From assembly GCA_020186115.1 (NCBI GenBank), contig WSYJ01000153.1, positions 310,001 to 374,000 on the forward strand: a stretch of 64,000 nucleotides of DNA, given 5' to 3'. Both the position numbers and the translations under genes were made by a program. Below are positions 50,644 through 60,621 of the stretch, piece after piece; position 1 is the stretch's first letter; every line of letters begins with the position of its first letter. This DNA comes from Histomonas meleagridis (taxonomy: Eukaryota; Parabasalia; Tritrichomonadida; Dientamoebidae). The notes under the pieces are model-generated. The model did no database searches, was not told the origin of the DNA, and saw only the letters and a program-made list of their open reading frames with translations.

Positions 50644-50671
50644 ACAATTTTTGAATGCATTCAAAAATTGT
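50644..50671. promoter_or_regulatory. perfect 28-bp palindrome upstream of the Cys-rich gene
   Basis: ACAATTTTTGAATG at 50644-50657 is followed directly by its exact reverse complement at 50658-50671, 13 nt before the ATG at 50685. It could be a protein-binding operator or a hairpin at the transcription start. The 14-nt half CAATTTTTGAATGC also occurs at 1991-2004 just before another gene. Confidence 0.6.
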
Positions 50672-50684
50672 CAAATGACGCTAA

Positions 50685-52430
50685 ATGATTTTAGCCGTAT
50701 TCTTGTGTGCTATTGCATCAATCAAAATCAGTGATCCCAATTACTGTGAAGATTGTGAACCATGCAAGAAAGGTGAGTACTGGCCTTCTGATACAACTCA
50801 TCATTGCGTAAAATGTCCGAAAGGAACATATAGTAATGTTCGAGAATCAAGGTCATGCACAACATGTCCTGCTGGTTACTATGCTGATGAGGTTGGATCT
50901 AAGCAATGCAAACCATGTCTTCAAGGTTATTATTCAAACTCAAGTGATTCTTCTTCTTTCGAAACTTGCAAGAAATGCCCATCCGGCACAACAAGTGAAA
51001 AGTCTGAGGGTTCAACCAAATGTATTTCAACTCAATGTTCAGCGGGAAAATATTTCGATACTGAAAGTTCGAGTTGTCGGAATTGTCCATACGGCACATA
51101 TTCTAATTCCACTGACACACCAACATTTTCATCATGTAAGAAATGTCCAGCAGGCACAGCAAGTGGTTCACACACCACCTATATATCTGGTGGAATTTAT
51201 AAGACTGGCGCACCGAACTGTGAATTCTGTAAAGCAGGTACTTATTCAAAGGAAGGTGCGGGAGCATGTTCAGCATGTCCAGCAGGTACATACTCTGAAA
51301 AAGGAGCAACCGGATGCATAAAATGTCCAAAGGGAACATATTCAACCCAAGGTTCAAGTTCATGTACAAGATGCCCCAGCGGCTCTTATTCAGATGAAGA
51401 AGGATTAGGTTCGTGCAAGAATTGTCCATATGGTTCATATTCTAATTCCACTGACACACCAACATTTTCATCATGTAAGAAATGTCCAGCAGGCACAGCA
51501 AGTGGTTCACACACCACCTATATATCTGGTGGAATTTATAAGTCTGGTGCACCGAACTGTGAATTCTGTAAAGCAGGTACTTATTCAAAGGAAGGTGCGG
51601 GAGCATGTTCAGCATGTCCAGCAGGTACATACTCTGAAAAAGGAGCAACCGGATGCATAAAATGTCCAAAGGGAACATATTCAACCCAAGGTTCAAGTTC
51701 ATGTACAAGATGCCCCAGCGGCTCTTATTCAGATGAAGAAGGATTAGGTTCGTGCAAGAATTGTCCATATGGTTCATATTCTAATTCCACTGACACACCA
51801 ACATTTTCATCATGTAAGAAATGTCCAGCAGGCACAGCAAGTGGTTCACACACCACCTATATATCTGGTGGAATTTATAAGTCTGGTGCACCGAACTGTG
51901 AATTCTGTAAAGCAGGTACTTATTCAAAGGAAGGTGCGGGAGCATGTTCAGCATGTCCAGCAGGTACATACTCTGAAAAAGGAGCAACCGGATGCATAAA
52001 ATGTCCAAAGGGAACATATTCATCTTCAACAAGTGCCACAGGATGCACAAAGTGCGCTGCCGGCTATTACTCAGATGAAGAAGGCTCACTCAGCTGCAAG
52101 AAGTGTCCTCAATACTCCACATCTACCGAAGGTTCGTCAGAATGCCAAAGCACGCGCTGTCCAAAGGGTTCGTACACCACATCATCAGGATCATGTGCTC
52201 AGTGCTCCGCTGGTTACTACTCAGATGAAGAAGGCGCTAAGACATGTAAGAAGTGTCCAGCCGGTACATATGGTATTGCAGCCGGTGCCACATCACTTAA
52301 CCTTTGCTACAACTGCCCATGCGGAACCATATCAGCAGAAGGCTCTTCCAAATGTACCGAATGTTCACCAGGATACTTCCCTAACAAAGAGCAATCCAAG
52401 TGCATGTTAATCGAAGACGATGACGAATAA
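50685..52430 (+). CDS. secreted Cys-rich repeat protein (ephrin-receptor/GCC2-GCC3-like)
   Basis: A 581-residue protein with a signal peptide (MILAVFLCAIASIKISD). It contains many CxxC.G(T/Y)YS...G...C modules of the TNFR/ephrin-receptor Cys-rich (GCC2_GCC3) type. A 113-residue block (339 bp) starting near 51103, 51442 and 51781 is repeated almost without change; the third copy diverges in its last 30 residues. There is no transmembrane helix; the end is acidic (IEDDDE), so the protein is probably secreted or bound non-covalently at the surface. Such proteins are abundant in trichomonads and in other protists as surface or matrix proteins. Ligand unknown. Confidence 0.85.
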   Translation: MILAVFLCAIASIKISDPNYCEDCEPCKKGEYWPSDTTHHCVKCPKGTYSNVRESRSCTTCPAGYYADEVGSKQCKPCLQGYYSNSSDSSSFETCKKCPSGTTSEKSEGSTKCISTQCSAGKYFDTESSSCRNCPYGTYSNSTDTPTFSSCKKCPAGTASGSHTTYISGGIYKTGAPNCEFCKAGTYSKEGAGACSACPAGTYSEKGATGCIKCPKGTYSTQGSSSCTRCPSGSYSDEEGLGSCKNCPYGSYSNSTDTPTFSSCKKCPAGTASGSHTTYISGGIYKSGAPNCEFCKAGTYSKEGAGACSACPAGTYSEKGATGCIKCPKGTYSTQGSSSCTRCPSGSYSDEEGLGSCKNCPYGSYSNSTDTPTFSSCKKCPAGTASGSHTTYISGGIYKSGAPNCEFCKAGTYSKEGAGACSACPAGTYSEKGATGCIKCPKGTYSSSTSATGCTKCAAGYYSDEEGSLSCKKCPQYSTSTEGSSECQSTRCPKGSYTTSSGSCAQCSAGYYSDEEGAKTCKKCPAGTYGIAAGATSLNLCYNCPCGTISAEGSSKCTECSPGYFPNKEQSKCMLIEDDDE

Positions 52431-52648
52431 AGGTGTACCCCGTCAAAGTAAATGATTGAAATTTCAATCGAATTTGAATGTTTTATATCAAAGTGTCGTT
52501 TAAATGTATTCTATAAATTTCGATGGGTTCGTCAGAGCGCTGCAGCTGTTGGAGCGCGGCGTCTTCCGTCTGAGCGAATGCGCCGAAAGATCAGTTGTTT
52601 ACGTGGGTGAAAGTGTTGGATATCATTTAATTATTTTGTGTGTAATCT

Positions 52649-53402
52649 TTGTATGCATACTTTGTGTCTAAGAGTTTGGATGATATTTGTTTTGAATATC
52701 TAAGGCGATTGGAAATTAAGAATAAGAAATTTGTAATATCAAAGGTTGGTGATATTTTTGCGCAGATGTTAAGTAAAATTGGTTCGCAAGAAGCAAATTA
52801 TATGATTTATAAAATGACTGATAAGAAGCTAGTTGATCAAAACACCTGTAAATTAAAACTTTTCTTTGTTAATTATATGTCTGAGAAGGAAATTAACAAA
52901 CTCAAATTTCATTATTTTTATAAATTTATAATTGAAAATCATGAAGAGTTATCAAAGAATAATTTTGAACTCCATCAGAAATTTATCAAATAAGGACATA
53001 ATCCAAATGAAATTGAATAAATAATTCGAAATGACGAAATAGAAAAACTTCAAGAGAAATCATCACAAGAAAATTTGAATCAAACAATTAAACTATCACT
53101 TTATGAAAGATGTTCATTTATAAATAAAAAAAAATGTCGCATTAATTGAATACGCTGCATTTATTTCTGCTATTAAATGTTTTAAGTTTATACATATAAA
53201 TAACACAAACATTGAAAATACAGGTAAGTATGCAATTATAAGTGGAAATGAAGAAATCATTCATTTATGTGAACAAAATCATTCACCATTTTCTAAAGGA
53301 TATGAAGCAGCAATCAAATTTCATAAAAATGATATTTACCATTATATTTATGAAAATAAAATTATTAAAAATATTAATTTCGAAAGATTGGTAGCACAGA
53401 AA
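52649..53402 (+). pseudogene. DUF3447 pseudogene
   Basis: Homology to the DUF3447 proteins at 685-1968 and 8445-9656 can be followed (LSKNNFELHQKFIK; HNPNEIE; IIRNDEIEKLQE; LYERCSFINKK; TGKYAIISGNEEIIHLCEQNHS; AIKFHKNDIYHYIYENKII), but several in-frame stops (after FELHQKFIK, after NPNEIE) and a frameshift near 53130 break it. No ATG opens the first segment. It ends in a degenerate ankyrin unit with TAA near 53403. It is the only DUF3447 copy on the plus strand here. Confidence 0.8.
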
Positions 53403-53926
53403 TAGTTAAATTACTTCTTTAACATCATGTCATTTCGAAAGAGATTTATTTGTGTTATTTCAAATTTATTTTGAAGTGCTTTTACTGATTTTACAGAATC
53501 TTTAGTTATTATCTATAATACATAAGCACATGCTCAATATGGATCCAAGATTTTTTCTCAGATATGTGAGAAATTTTTGCCACATGAATCACTTCACATT
53601 ATCGTAAAAAGTTTTTATTCAAAAAGTAAACATCGTATACGATATGCTATCAATAATTTTTTTTTCATGTTCGATCAAATTATATACTTAAATATCAAAA
53701 ATATATTCCAAATGATTAAAAATAATATATACTTATTGAATATGTTCACTATGTCAAATAAAGTATATTATAATAATGATCATTTTTTCCATCAGGAAAT
53801 GTTTCTTACTCAAGCTTAGCTTCGATGTTTTGCTTATTGAGGTTATGCAATTCCAATTCCTTGATGCAAATATTTTAAATCATATATAGGAATATATGAA
53901 ATACTATATTAGTGATATTTATTTTG
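53403..53926. other. intergenic stretch
   Basis: AT-rich. An 80-codon frame at 53577-53819 has no domain and looks random. Nothing else is supported. Confidence 0.4.
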
Positions 53927-54229
53927 TTATGTTAGATCTGCAAATACCTCATTTTTAAATAAGTCTATTCCCATGAATATGGTATTATCAAGGTCATATC
54001 TTGGAAATGCATATTGTGGTTCTTGTTGAACATTTTGTGACATTAACGTGTCATCCTGATCAGAATTTATTTCATCAATATTCATGGATGGTCTTTGAAT
54101 AATCATTTGTATGAATTCTAAGTCAGCTTTATTGATTTTTTCTTCATCATCTACATAAATCCTTTTGATTGTACCATCTTGATCAACATCGAACGCTACT
54201 AATTTTTTCCAGAACTTGCCTTTGTTTCC
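53927..54229 (-). CDS. hypothetical protein
   Basis: A 100-residue frame from an ATG at 54229 (MGNKGKFWKKLVAFDVDQDG...), acidic in the middle. The composition is protein-like but I recognise no family. A plus-strand frame at 54259-54516 begins immediately opposite; it too has no recognised domain. One or both may be remnants of a larger gene. Confidence 0.35.
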   Translation of the reverse strand, partial: GNKGKFWKKLVAFDVDQDGTIKRIYVDDEEKINKADLEFIQMIIQRPSMNIDEINSDQDDTLMSQNVQQEPQYAFPRYDLDNTIFMGIDLFKNEVFADLT

Positions 54230-54516
54230 CATAGGAATCAGAGAATAATATAAAGCAATTGAGAACTTTCGAAAAATGTTATAAAAATCAAATGTATGAA
54301 AAATTCTATATGTGTGAACCATTTTTGAATCACAAATTTGATTACTTAAATAAATCTTTGATCGTCAATGACATTGAATTTTTCACAAAAAGATATCGTT
54401 CAATAGAAAAACTTATTTTTTTAGCTGAAATGAAAACAAAACACAGTTGCCCACAAATTCCCCTTCTTTTGGGAATGCAGATAATCAAAAAGAAAAATAG
54501 CCCACATTTTAAATAA

Positions 54517-54947
54517 GATATATTTCAGTGTTATTTGTTTCCCTAATCAATTGATTTGTATTAACTTATTTTTTTGTAATGATTTATAAATTTCAATTTT
54601 CATTTTTAATTTTTATAGGTGTAGTGCGCTTAGCAATTATGTAATTGATTCATGACTTCAAAACAAAAACTTAGAACATATACATTTGTATTTGACAGTT
54701 TAACTGAATTTAATAGTATTGAAAATACATCATCACCTGGGTTTTTACGAAGCCGGGATTTTGCATTTAGACTTTTATGAATTCGATAATGCTATACTTT
54801 AAACTTGATTTCCATCAGTTAACACGCGATTTTTTCAAATCGTTTTGATCGTAAATTCACAGAATTTTGTTAGATTTATATTAGGCGGGTTGTTATCGTA
54901 ATAAAGTTCTCAATTTTACCGGAATTTCTGCTATTTACATTAGAAAA
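54517..54947. other. intergenic stretch
   Basis: AT-rich sequence upstream of the gene at 54948. No ORF or repeat of note. Confidence 0.4.
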
Positions 54948-55499
54948 ATGGATGACTATAGTTTTTTGTCATCAGATTTTAATAAGTTTTTGTCACTTCA
55001 ACTTAAAACGCAGAAAGCTAGAGAAGGTTTTGATGTAAAGTTAATTGCTCCTGTCGAACTTGATGCAATTTTGTATCTAACGTATGATCTTCAACAATTC
55101 ATTCTTAAGCCGAATGGAAAGTACACAACATTTGATGCAATTGTAATTCCGATTTTTTCAATTATATCTTTGAATACAACAGAACCAACGACAGCAGTAG
55201 ATTCAAATCCAGAAGTACACTTAAGATTAACACTTCCTCCTTTTGCTGTTTCAATTGCTTTCCCAACAGATTGTCGTTCTTTTTCAAGTTTTTTGGAAAC
55301 TTTAGAATTTTTGAGAATGACTCTTAATCAGTCAAAATTAACACCTGCACAACGTGAGATTCATGAATTGGTAAAAACCAATGAAATACTCATGTCGACA
55401 ATTGAATCATTGCGCTCAACAAAACAACAGCAAGAAGAAGTTATCCAAGAATTGGCACAGATACTGAAAACTTTAACTGTGCCGCCAAAAACTGAATAA
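54948..55499 (+). CDS. conserved-looking hypothetical protein with C-terminal coiled coil
   Basis: A 183-residue ORF. Residues 20-130 look like a compact alpha/beta domain (DVKLIAPVELDAILYLTYDLQQFILKPNG; VHLRLTLPPFAVSIAFPTDC), and residues 140-178 form a coiled coil (HELVKTNEILMSTIESLRST). The family is not recognised. Length and composition support a genuine gene. ACATTAG lies just before the ATG. Confidence 0.65.
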   Translation: MDDYSFLSSDFNKFLSLQLKTQKAREGFDVKLIAPVELDAILYLTYDLQQFILKPNGKYTTFDAIVIPIFSIISLNTTEPTTAVDSNPEVHLRLTLPPFAVSIAFPTDCRSFSSFLETLEFLRMTLNQSKLTPAQREIHELVKTNEILMSTIESLRSTKQQQEEVIQELAQILKTLTVPPKTE

Positions 55500-55929
55500 A
55501 CGTTTATTATGTACGTTTAAAAATATTTTTCCTTCGCTTTAGATTTGATTTTTTTACAATTTAGATGTTTTGTAAATTACTTCATTTCCATCCGTTTATA
55601 TTTGAGAAATAATTATTTATTCATTTAAATTAATACGATTATTTTTTTTTCGAATTTAGAAATAATAGTGAATTATTATATCCTCAATACTAGATTTTTT
55701 TCCCAATATTAGCACCAATAAGCGTAATTACAATTTTCAAGCAAAAGAATAGTCTGATTTTATCAGTAAATTTTCCCAAAAGTCAGCTTTGGTCCTTTGC
55801 ACAAGTAAATCATACAAATTTTACTTTTTCCTTTTATATAAAAGTGGACACAACAAAAATTTTCCATTGAAATTTCCAATCATTTATACAAATTTTGAGT
55901 ATAGTCAAATCCAACCATTCATGATCACT
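55500..55929. other. intergenic stretch
   Basis: AT-rich sequence ahead of the ABC transporter gene; no ORF, repeat or RNA gene recognised. Confidence 0.4.
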
Positions 55930-55937
55930 TCATTATT
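55930..55937 (+). promoter_or_regulatory. initiator TCATTATT of the ABC transporter gene
   Basis: TCATTATT ends 2 nt before the ATG at 55940 and matches the trichomonad initiator. A TATA-like ATATAAA near 55836 is less likely to matter. Confidence 0.5.
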
Positions 55938-55939
55938 CC

Positions 55940-57811
55940 ATGAGCTATGCTGACCTTCATCACCAAATATCTTCAGAATATTCAGATGAATTGTCTTTAA
56001 ATCCACTACAAGAGGAGCCTGCTGATTTAAATCAGAAGGAAGAATTTGGTGCACGTCTGAGATTATATAAAATGTTATTTAAATATCCGAAAGCATGCCT
56101 TGGAATAATCCCATCAATGTTTATTGGTTCTGTTCCTATTATTACATTTTTGTTTGTCGGAAGAATTATTAATGTTATTAGTGAATATGAACATTCAAGA
56201 GGTCAAATAAATAATTTTAATGAAATTAAAAGTTATTCTTTATATTTAGTTATTATAGCGATTATCATAGGCATTTGCAAATTTTTAGATGGATTTTTAT
56301 GGACAAAAGTCGGTTCTGAATTTACAAATGATTTAAAGTTTAAAGTATTTGATAAAATTATGAAAAGCGATATATCATTTTTTGACCAAAAATCTATTGG
56401 TGACATGCTTACATTACTTGGTCAAGAAACAGAACATGTTCAATTTGCTTTTGGTCAAACGAAAGGGCAAGAATTTCAATTTATTGGTCAATTTTTAGTT
56501 GGTATTATAATTACATATTTTTATTGTTGGAAAATTGCATTAATTGCTACATGTACATTACCATATTTTATATTTTTGATTTTAATTTTTGGTAAATTTA
56601 TTGGACGCCATTATAATCTTTTATATGTATATACAGGAAAATCTATTACAATTGCAGATGAAACCTTATCATCAATTCGAACAGTTAGAGGATTTAATCG
56701 TGAAGAAGCTGAATATCAACGATTTATGGTTGAAACCAAAAAAGCTGCTCGAGAAGATCAAAAATCAGGTGTATTTATATCTTTTTTATATACTTTAATT
56801 GATTTTAGTGTTTGGGTAATTGTTGTTGGAGATACATATTACGGAGCTCAATTAGTAGATAAAGGGGAACTTCTATCAAGTGATTTAATTTCGATCTTTG
56901 GTTTCTTATTATTTGGTTGTATTGGAATTGTTATGTTACAATTACTTTTACAAGGTGAAGAACATGCAATTCATTCAGGAAAAAATATTCTTGAAATATT
57001 AGGAGAAGAATCATCAATTCCATTTGAAGGAGGAGAAATAATTGAAGATTTCAAAGGTCATATTGAATTCAAAAATGTTTCATTTAAATATCCAACACGT
57101 GATGTATATGTATTAAAGAATGTTTCATTCGAAATTAAACCAGGAGAAATGGGAGCACTTGTAGGACATTCAGGATCAGGAAAATCAACATGTATTCAAT
57201 TATTAGAAAGATTTTATGATGCAACAGAAGGTGAAATTTTACTTGATGGCAAAGATATAACAACACTTGATCCTCATTGGCTTCATCAAAAAATTAGTCT
57301 TGTTTCACAAGAACCAATTCTATTTCAATTGTCTGTTGAAGATAATATTAAATATGGTCAAAGAGATGCTACAGAAGAAATGGTTATTGAAGCAGCTAAA
57401 AAATCAAATGCTTTTAACTTTATTGAAAAATTGGAGGGTAAATTTGATTATTTCGTTGGAGAAAAAGGTGATACTGTAAGTGGAGGACAAAGACAACGAA
57501 TTGCAATTGCTCGTGCTTTAATCAGAAATCCAGTAATTTTAATGGCAGATGAAGCTACTTCAGCACTTGATGCAGAAAGTGAGAAAAAGGTTCAAATAGC
57601 TTTAGATGAAGTAATGAAAAATAGAACATCAGTTGTAGTAGCTCATAGATTAAGCACAATTAAGAACGCCAATATTATTTATGTTTTTGATTCAGGTGAA
57701 ATTAAAGAAAAAGGTACTCATTCTTCTTTACTTAAGAAAAAAGGTTATTATTATGAACTTGTTAAAATGCAAATCAAAGAAGATCACAGTAACATGAAGA
57801 AGAAAAAATAA
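55940..57811 (+). CDS. ABCB-type half-transporter
   Basis: A 623-residue half-transporter with a six-helix transmembrane domain and an NBD: Walker A (GHSGSGKST), Q-loop (VSQEP), signature VSGGQRQRIAIARA (Val for the usual Leu), Walker B (VILMADEATSALD) and H-loop (AHRLST). Highly similar to the transporter at 25245 through the TMD (VRGFNREE) and NBD, but without that protein's Lys-rich tail. The two are 28 kb apart and probably dispersed paralogues. The substrate is unknown. Confidence 0.93.
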   Translation: MSYADLHHQISSEYSDELSLNPLQEEPADLNQKEEFGARLRLYKMLFKYPKACLGIIPSMFIGSVPIITFLFVGRIINVISEYEHSRGQINNFNEIKSYSLYLVIIAIIIGICKFLDGFLWTKVGSEFTNDLKFKVFDKIMKSDISFFDQKSIGDMLTLLGQETEHVQFAFGQTKGQEFQFIGQFLVGIIITYFYCWKIALIATCTLPYFIFLILIFGKFIGRHYNLLYVYTGKSITIADETLSSIRTVRGFNREEAEYQRFMVETKKAAREDQKSGVFISFLYTLIDFSVWVIVVGDTYYGAQLVDKGELLSSDLISIFGFLLFGCIGIVMLQLLLQGEEHAIHSGKNILEILGEESSIPFEGGEIIEDFKGHIEFKNVSFKYPTRDVYVLKNVSFEIKPGEMGALVGHSGSGKSTCIQLLERFYDATEGEILLDGKDITTLDPHWLHQKISLVSQEPILFQLSVEDNIKYGQRDATEEMVIEAAKKSNAFNFIEKLEGKFDYFVGEKGDTVSGGQRQRIAIARALIRNPVILMADEATSALDAESEKKVQIALDEVMKNRTSVVVAHRLSTIKNANIIYVFDSGEIKEKGTHSSLLKKKGYYYELVKMQIKEDHSNMKKKK

Positions 57812-57945
57812 ACATTGATATGTTTGTATGAATAAAAACATAGATATAAATAATTGAATTATTTTAAATGCATAATTTCCTTTTTAGGATAACAAACTCA
57901 ATTTTGACACAATTTCAAATTTGATAATGAATGAATTTATATTAT

Positions 57946-58800
57946 TTATTCATATACTTCACAAGATAAACATCCGAAATATGAACCAATTGCACTCGTT
58001 AAGTGGAAGAAACAATGAGAATGGAAAATATATCTAAATAAAGGCGTCCGTGCAAAGCGCTCAGGGAAATGTGATGACCTAAAGCACAGTCCGATGCCCT
58101 GCCACAAGAATGTGATCACTCTCAACTTGATGAACTTAATCATTGTCTGATCAATTCCGTTTATAAGATAGGCATGAAACATTAGTGGAAAACATAGAAA
58201 AGAAATAAATGTGCATAAGAATGTGCGGAGCCAATAAATTTTGTAGTGAAGAATGATTGGAATCAATAGGATAAAAGTGATAAAAAGGATTCCATAAACA
58301 GTAAGATACATCTTTAGAAGATCAGGACGGCTATCAGAGAAAAAACAAATTGTGTCACTAAATAAGTAAGAGAAAATTTGAATTGCAATTCCATTTACAT
58401 CTAAAACTAATGTCATGTTGTACATTTTTCGGCTAAAGTTTCGGAGAGTATGATATGCTGCCGACATGAAAAATGTAAGAGCACAAAGATAATTAACAAT
58501 AGCACATCTTTTATTTTGATAAAATGATCTGTATATAAAAAAAACTCCAAAAAGAAAATGAACATAAATGTTTGTTGTGTCTGTATGAATTGTGGTTAGT
58601 ACATTCCAAATAGTTTTTAAATTAATTGGTTGACCAACCATTATTTTGTAATGTGTCATATATTCATTATCGCAAAGTACAACCTTAAGATCTTCCCATT
58701 GTTTTTGTAGAGCTGGATCAGGATTATCGAATTTTTGTGGGTGTCTTTCGTATTTTAGCTTCCCGCTCATTGAACAGTTCACGAATGGCTTACGATACAT
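57946..58800 (-). CDS. PAQR/hemolysin-III-family seven-helix membrane protein
   Basis: A 284-residue protein with a hydrophilic N-terminus of about 70 residues and seven predicted transmembrane helices. PAQR signatures are present: TNIYVHFLFG, SAAYHTLRNFS, LDVNGIAIQIFSY and HSHCFFHLTSA. The Ser, Asp and three-His set forms the zinc site of the family. Members include adiponectin and progestin receptors and are thought to have ceramidase-like hydrolase activity. The catalytic residues appear intact. The ligand in a protist is unknown. Confidence 0.88.
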   Translation of the reverse strand: MYRKPFVNCSMSGKLKYERHPQKFDNPDPALQKQWEDLKVVLCDNEYMTHYKIMVGQPINLKTIWNVLTTIHTDTTNIYVHFLFGVFFIYRSFYQNKRCAIVNYLCALTFFMSAAYHTLRNFSRKMYNMTLVLDVNGIAIQIFSYLFSDTICFFSDSRPDLLKMYLTVYGILFITFILLIPIILHYKIYWLRTFLCTFISFLCFPLMFHAYLINGIDQTMIKFIKLRVITFLWQGIGLCFRSSHFPERFARTPLFRYIFHSHCFFHLTSAIGSYFGCLSCEVYE

Positions 58801-58960
58801 AAATTGAATAATATTTTACGGTTCTTAAACTGCTTCAGGTGGAATAATGTAGTCTATATTGATTCAAATTTGCATTAAATATTTGTCCTAATCATAATGA
58901 CTACCTGTAATTCCTATAGTGCTAAAAACTAAATAACAGCTTTATTTGTTAAATTTGTTC

Positions 58961-58967
58961 TCATTTG
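58961..58967 (+). promoter_or_regulatory. initiator TCATTTG
   Basis: TCATTTG lies 8-14 nt before the ATG at 58975 and fits the trichomonad initiator, favouring that ATG over the one at 59068. Confidence 0.45.
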
Positions 58968-58974
58968 CCTCAAA

Positions 58975-59922
58975 ATGATAATAAGATTCATAAAGGTTGC
59001 GCTTTTTGATTATTTCAAATTGAATAGATTATTTCGAACGATAGATATTGGCGCCAACACCAATTGCATGGAAAACAGAAAACATAATTCAAATACTGAA
59101 GTCTACAACAGAAACAAAAAATTCATTGAAGAAAAAAAGAAATGGGTTGAAGAAAATCAAAATTTTAATAAAGGATCAAATCATGAATTAACAAAATTTC
59201 GAAAAAATGAAATTCAAGAAGAAATTTGGGATAAAAATGGTTATATAATTCATTGGAATAAAAGAGATCAAGAAAAAGTGCAAACAGAGCATCAACCTAG
59301 AGTTTTGACTCCTCGAAGATTAACTACACAAGAGCAAAAAGATTTTATTGAAAGAAATGTAGATAAATACTACAAGAAAAACGAAGACTTACAAAACAAT
59401 AGAAAAAAAGAGAAAATCAAAAAAACATATGATTTAAATGAATTTTTTGAAAGACAAAATCAAGCATCAAAACGAAAACTTAAAACAAAGGTACCTCCAA
59501 GAAAAAAGCATTCATATATATCCCCTAAAAGCCGTGAGATAATAAGAAATCTTCGTTCCCAACCTTCAAAAGAGATAAAAGAAGGTGATGAAAAAGAAGA
59601 AGCTAATACACATAAACCAGATAAATCACCAACAAAATATTTTCGAACAAATGGTCTTAGTATTGAAAATGTTGAAGCTCAAATTATACTTAAAGATATA
59701 AACATGAGATCAATGAGAATTGAACGTTCTTTAGAAGAGATGAAAGACTGTACTTTCAAACCTGTTTTATATGATTCCAAAGAAAAAAGAGATAAATTAG
59801 CCAAAAGATGTGAAAAACGAAAAAACATGGCAAACAAATCAAGTCCGAATGAATACAAATATATTAGCGTTAACAAACAATTTTTTATTGATCGTTCACC
59901 AAAACAAGATCAAGGAAAATGA
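58975..59922 (+). CDS. basic charged protein with TFKP motif
   Basis: A 315-residue ORF; an alternative ATG at 59068 would drop the hydrophobic first 31 residues. The body is Lys/Arg/Glu-rich (FIEEKKKWVEENQNFNKG) with low-complexity helix. Near the C-terminus, LEEMKDCTFKPVLYDSKEKR is the CTFKP pattern common in trichomonad and ciliate cytoskeletal/ciliary proteins. No catalytic domain. A cytoskeletal role is plausible but rests on that motif only. Confidence 0.7.
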   Translation: MIIRFIKVALFDYFKLNRLFRTIDIGANTNCMENRKHNSNTEVYNRNKKFIEEKKKWVEENQNFNKGSNHELTKFRKNEIQEEIWDKNGYIIHWNKRDQEKVQTEHQPRVLTPRRLTTQEQKDFIERNVDKYYKKNEDLQNNRKKEKIKKTYDLNEFFERQNQASKRKLKTKVPPRKKHSYISPKSREIIRNLRSQPSKEIKEGDEKEEANTHKPDKSPTKYFRTNGLSIENVEAQIILKDINMRSMRIERSLEEMKDCTFKPVLYDSKEKRDKLAKRCEKRKNMANKSSPNEYKYISVNKQFFIDRSPKQDQGK

Positions 59923-60621
59923 AAATTGTTTGATTTTGTTAATGTATCAATACCTTTTTAGCTTTGGGAGTTATTAAAAAAAGTGTGATATACAACTATT
60001 CCCAACGACACACCCTAGTATGTTTGTAAAAATAAAATCTGGTCGATTTATGAATGATCAACTTCACAATGAAATAAACAAAATTCAGCTGAATTTTTCA
60101 AATGCAAAAGCATATAAGGAAAAACGAGAATTGTTGTGCTTGTTATTTTTGTTCTTTTGAAATAGCAAGTTATGGAATTTCATTAATTTTTTTGTTTGTA
60201 TCTCTAGAGATATCATTCTTAGAGGGTTCCATTCTATTTCATTTCCCATGTTCACATTAATTTGTATCAGAGTAATTTCATTTGAATTGAATCATTTTAT
60301 ATCATTATAATTTTTTTTAAAGAATCTATGTTTTAATCGAATTTAAATGTTTTAGTGAAACTTTTACCAAATTTTGTATTTTAAACAAGGTCATTATCAT
60401 TAAATGTTTGATCGATTAACACATTTTTTGTTGGGGATAAAAATAAAATCTTCATGGATTATTTTTATTTCTGACATACATTTAATTGAAATTTAGTGTC
60501 TGAAATCACATGGATAGTTGAGAATACTGTGTAAATCAATATTTTTCTCAATGTGAACTGAAAATATGATGCCGGCGTAAAATTCACAATTTTGGTGGTT
60601 GATGACAAACCCAGCAAAAAG
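59923..60621. other. intergenic stretch
   Basis: AT-rich sequence, with short ORF fragments only. A hairpin CTCTAGAGATATC-like element lies near 60202-60217. No gene is supported. Confidence 0.4.

Noticed and set aside
53577-53819. 80-codon ORF downstream of the DUF3447 pseudogene
   Set aside because: AT-driven composition, no domain and no initiator; likely random.
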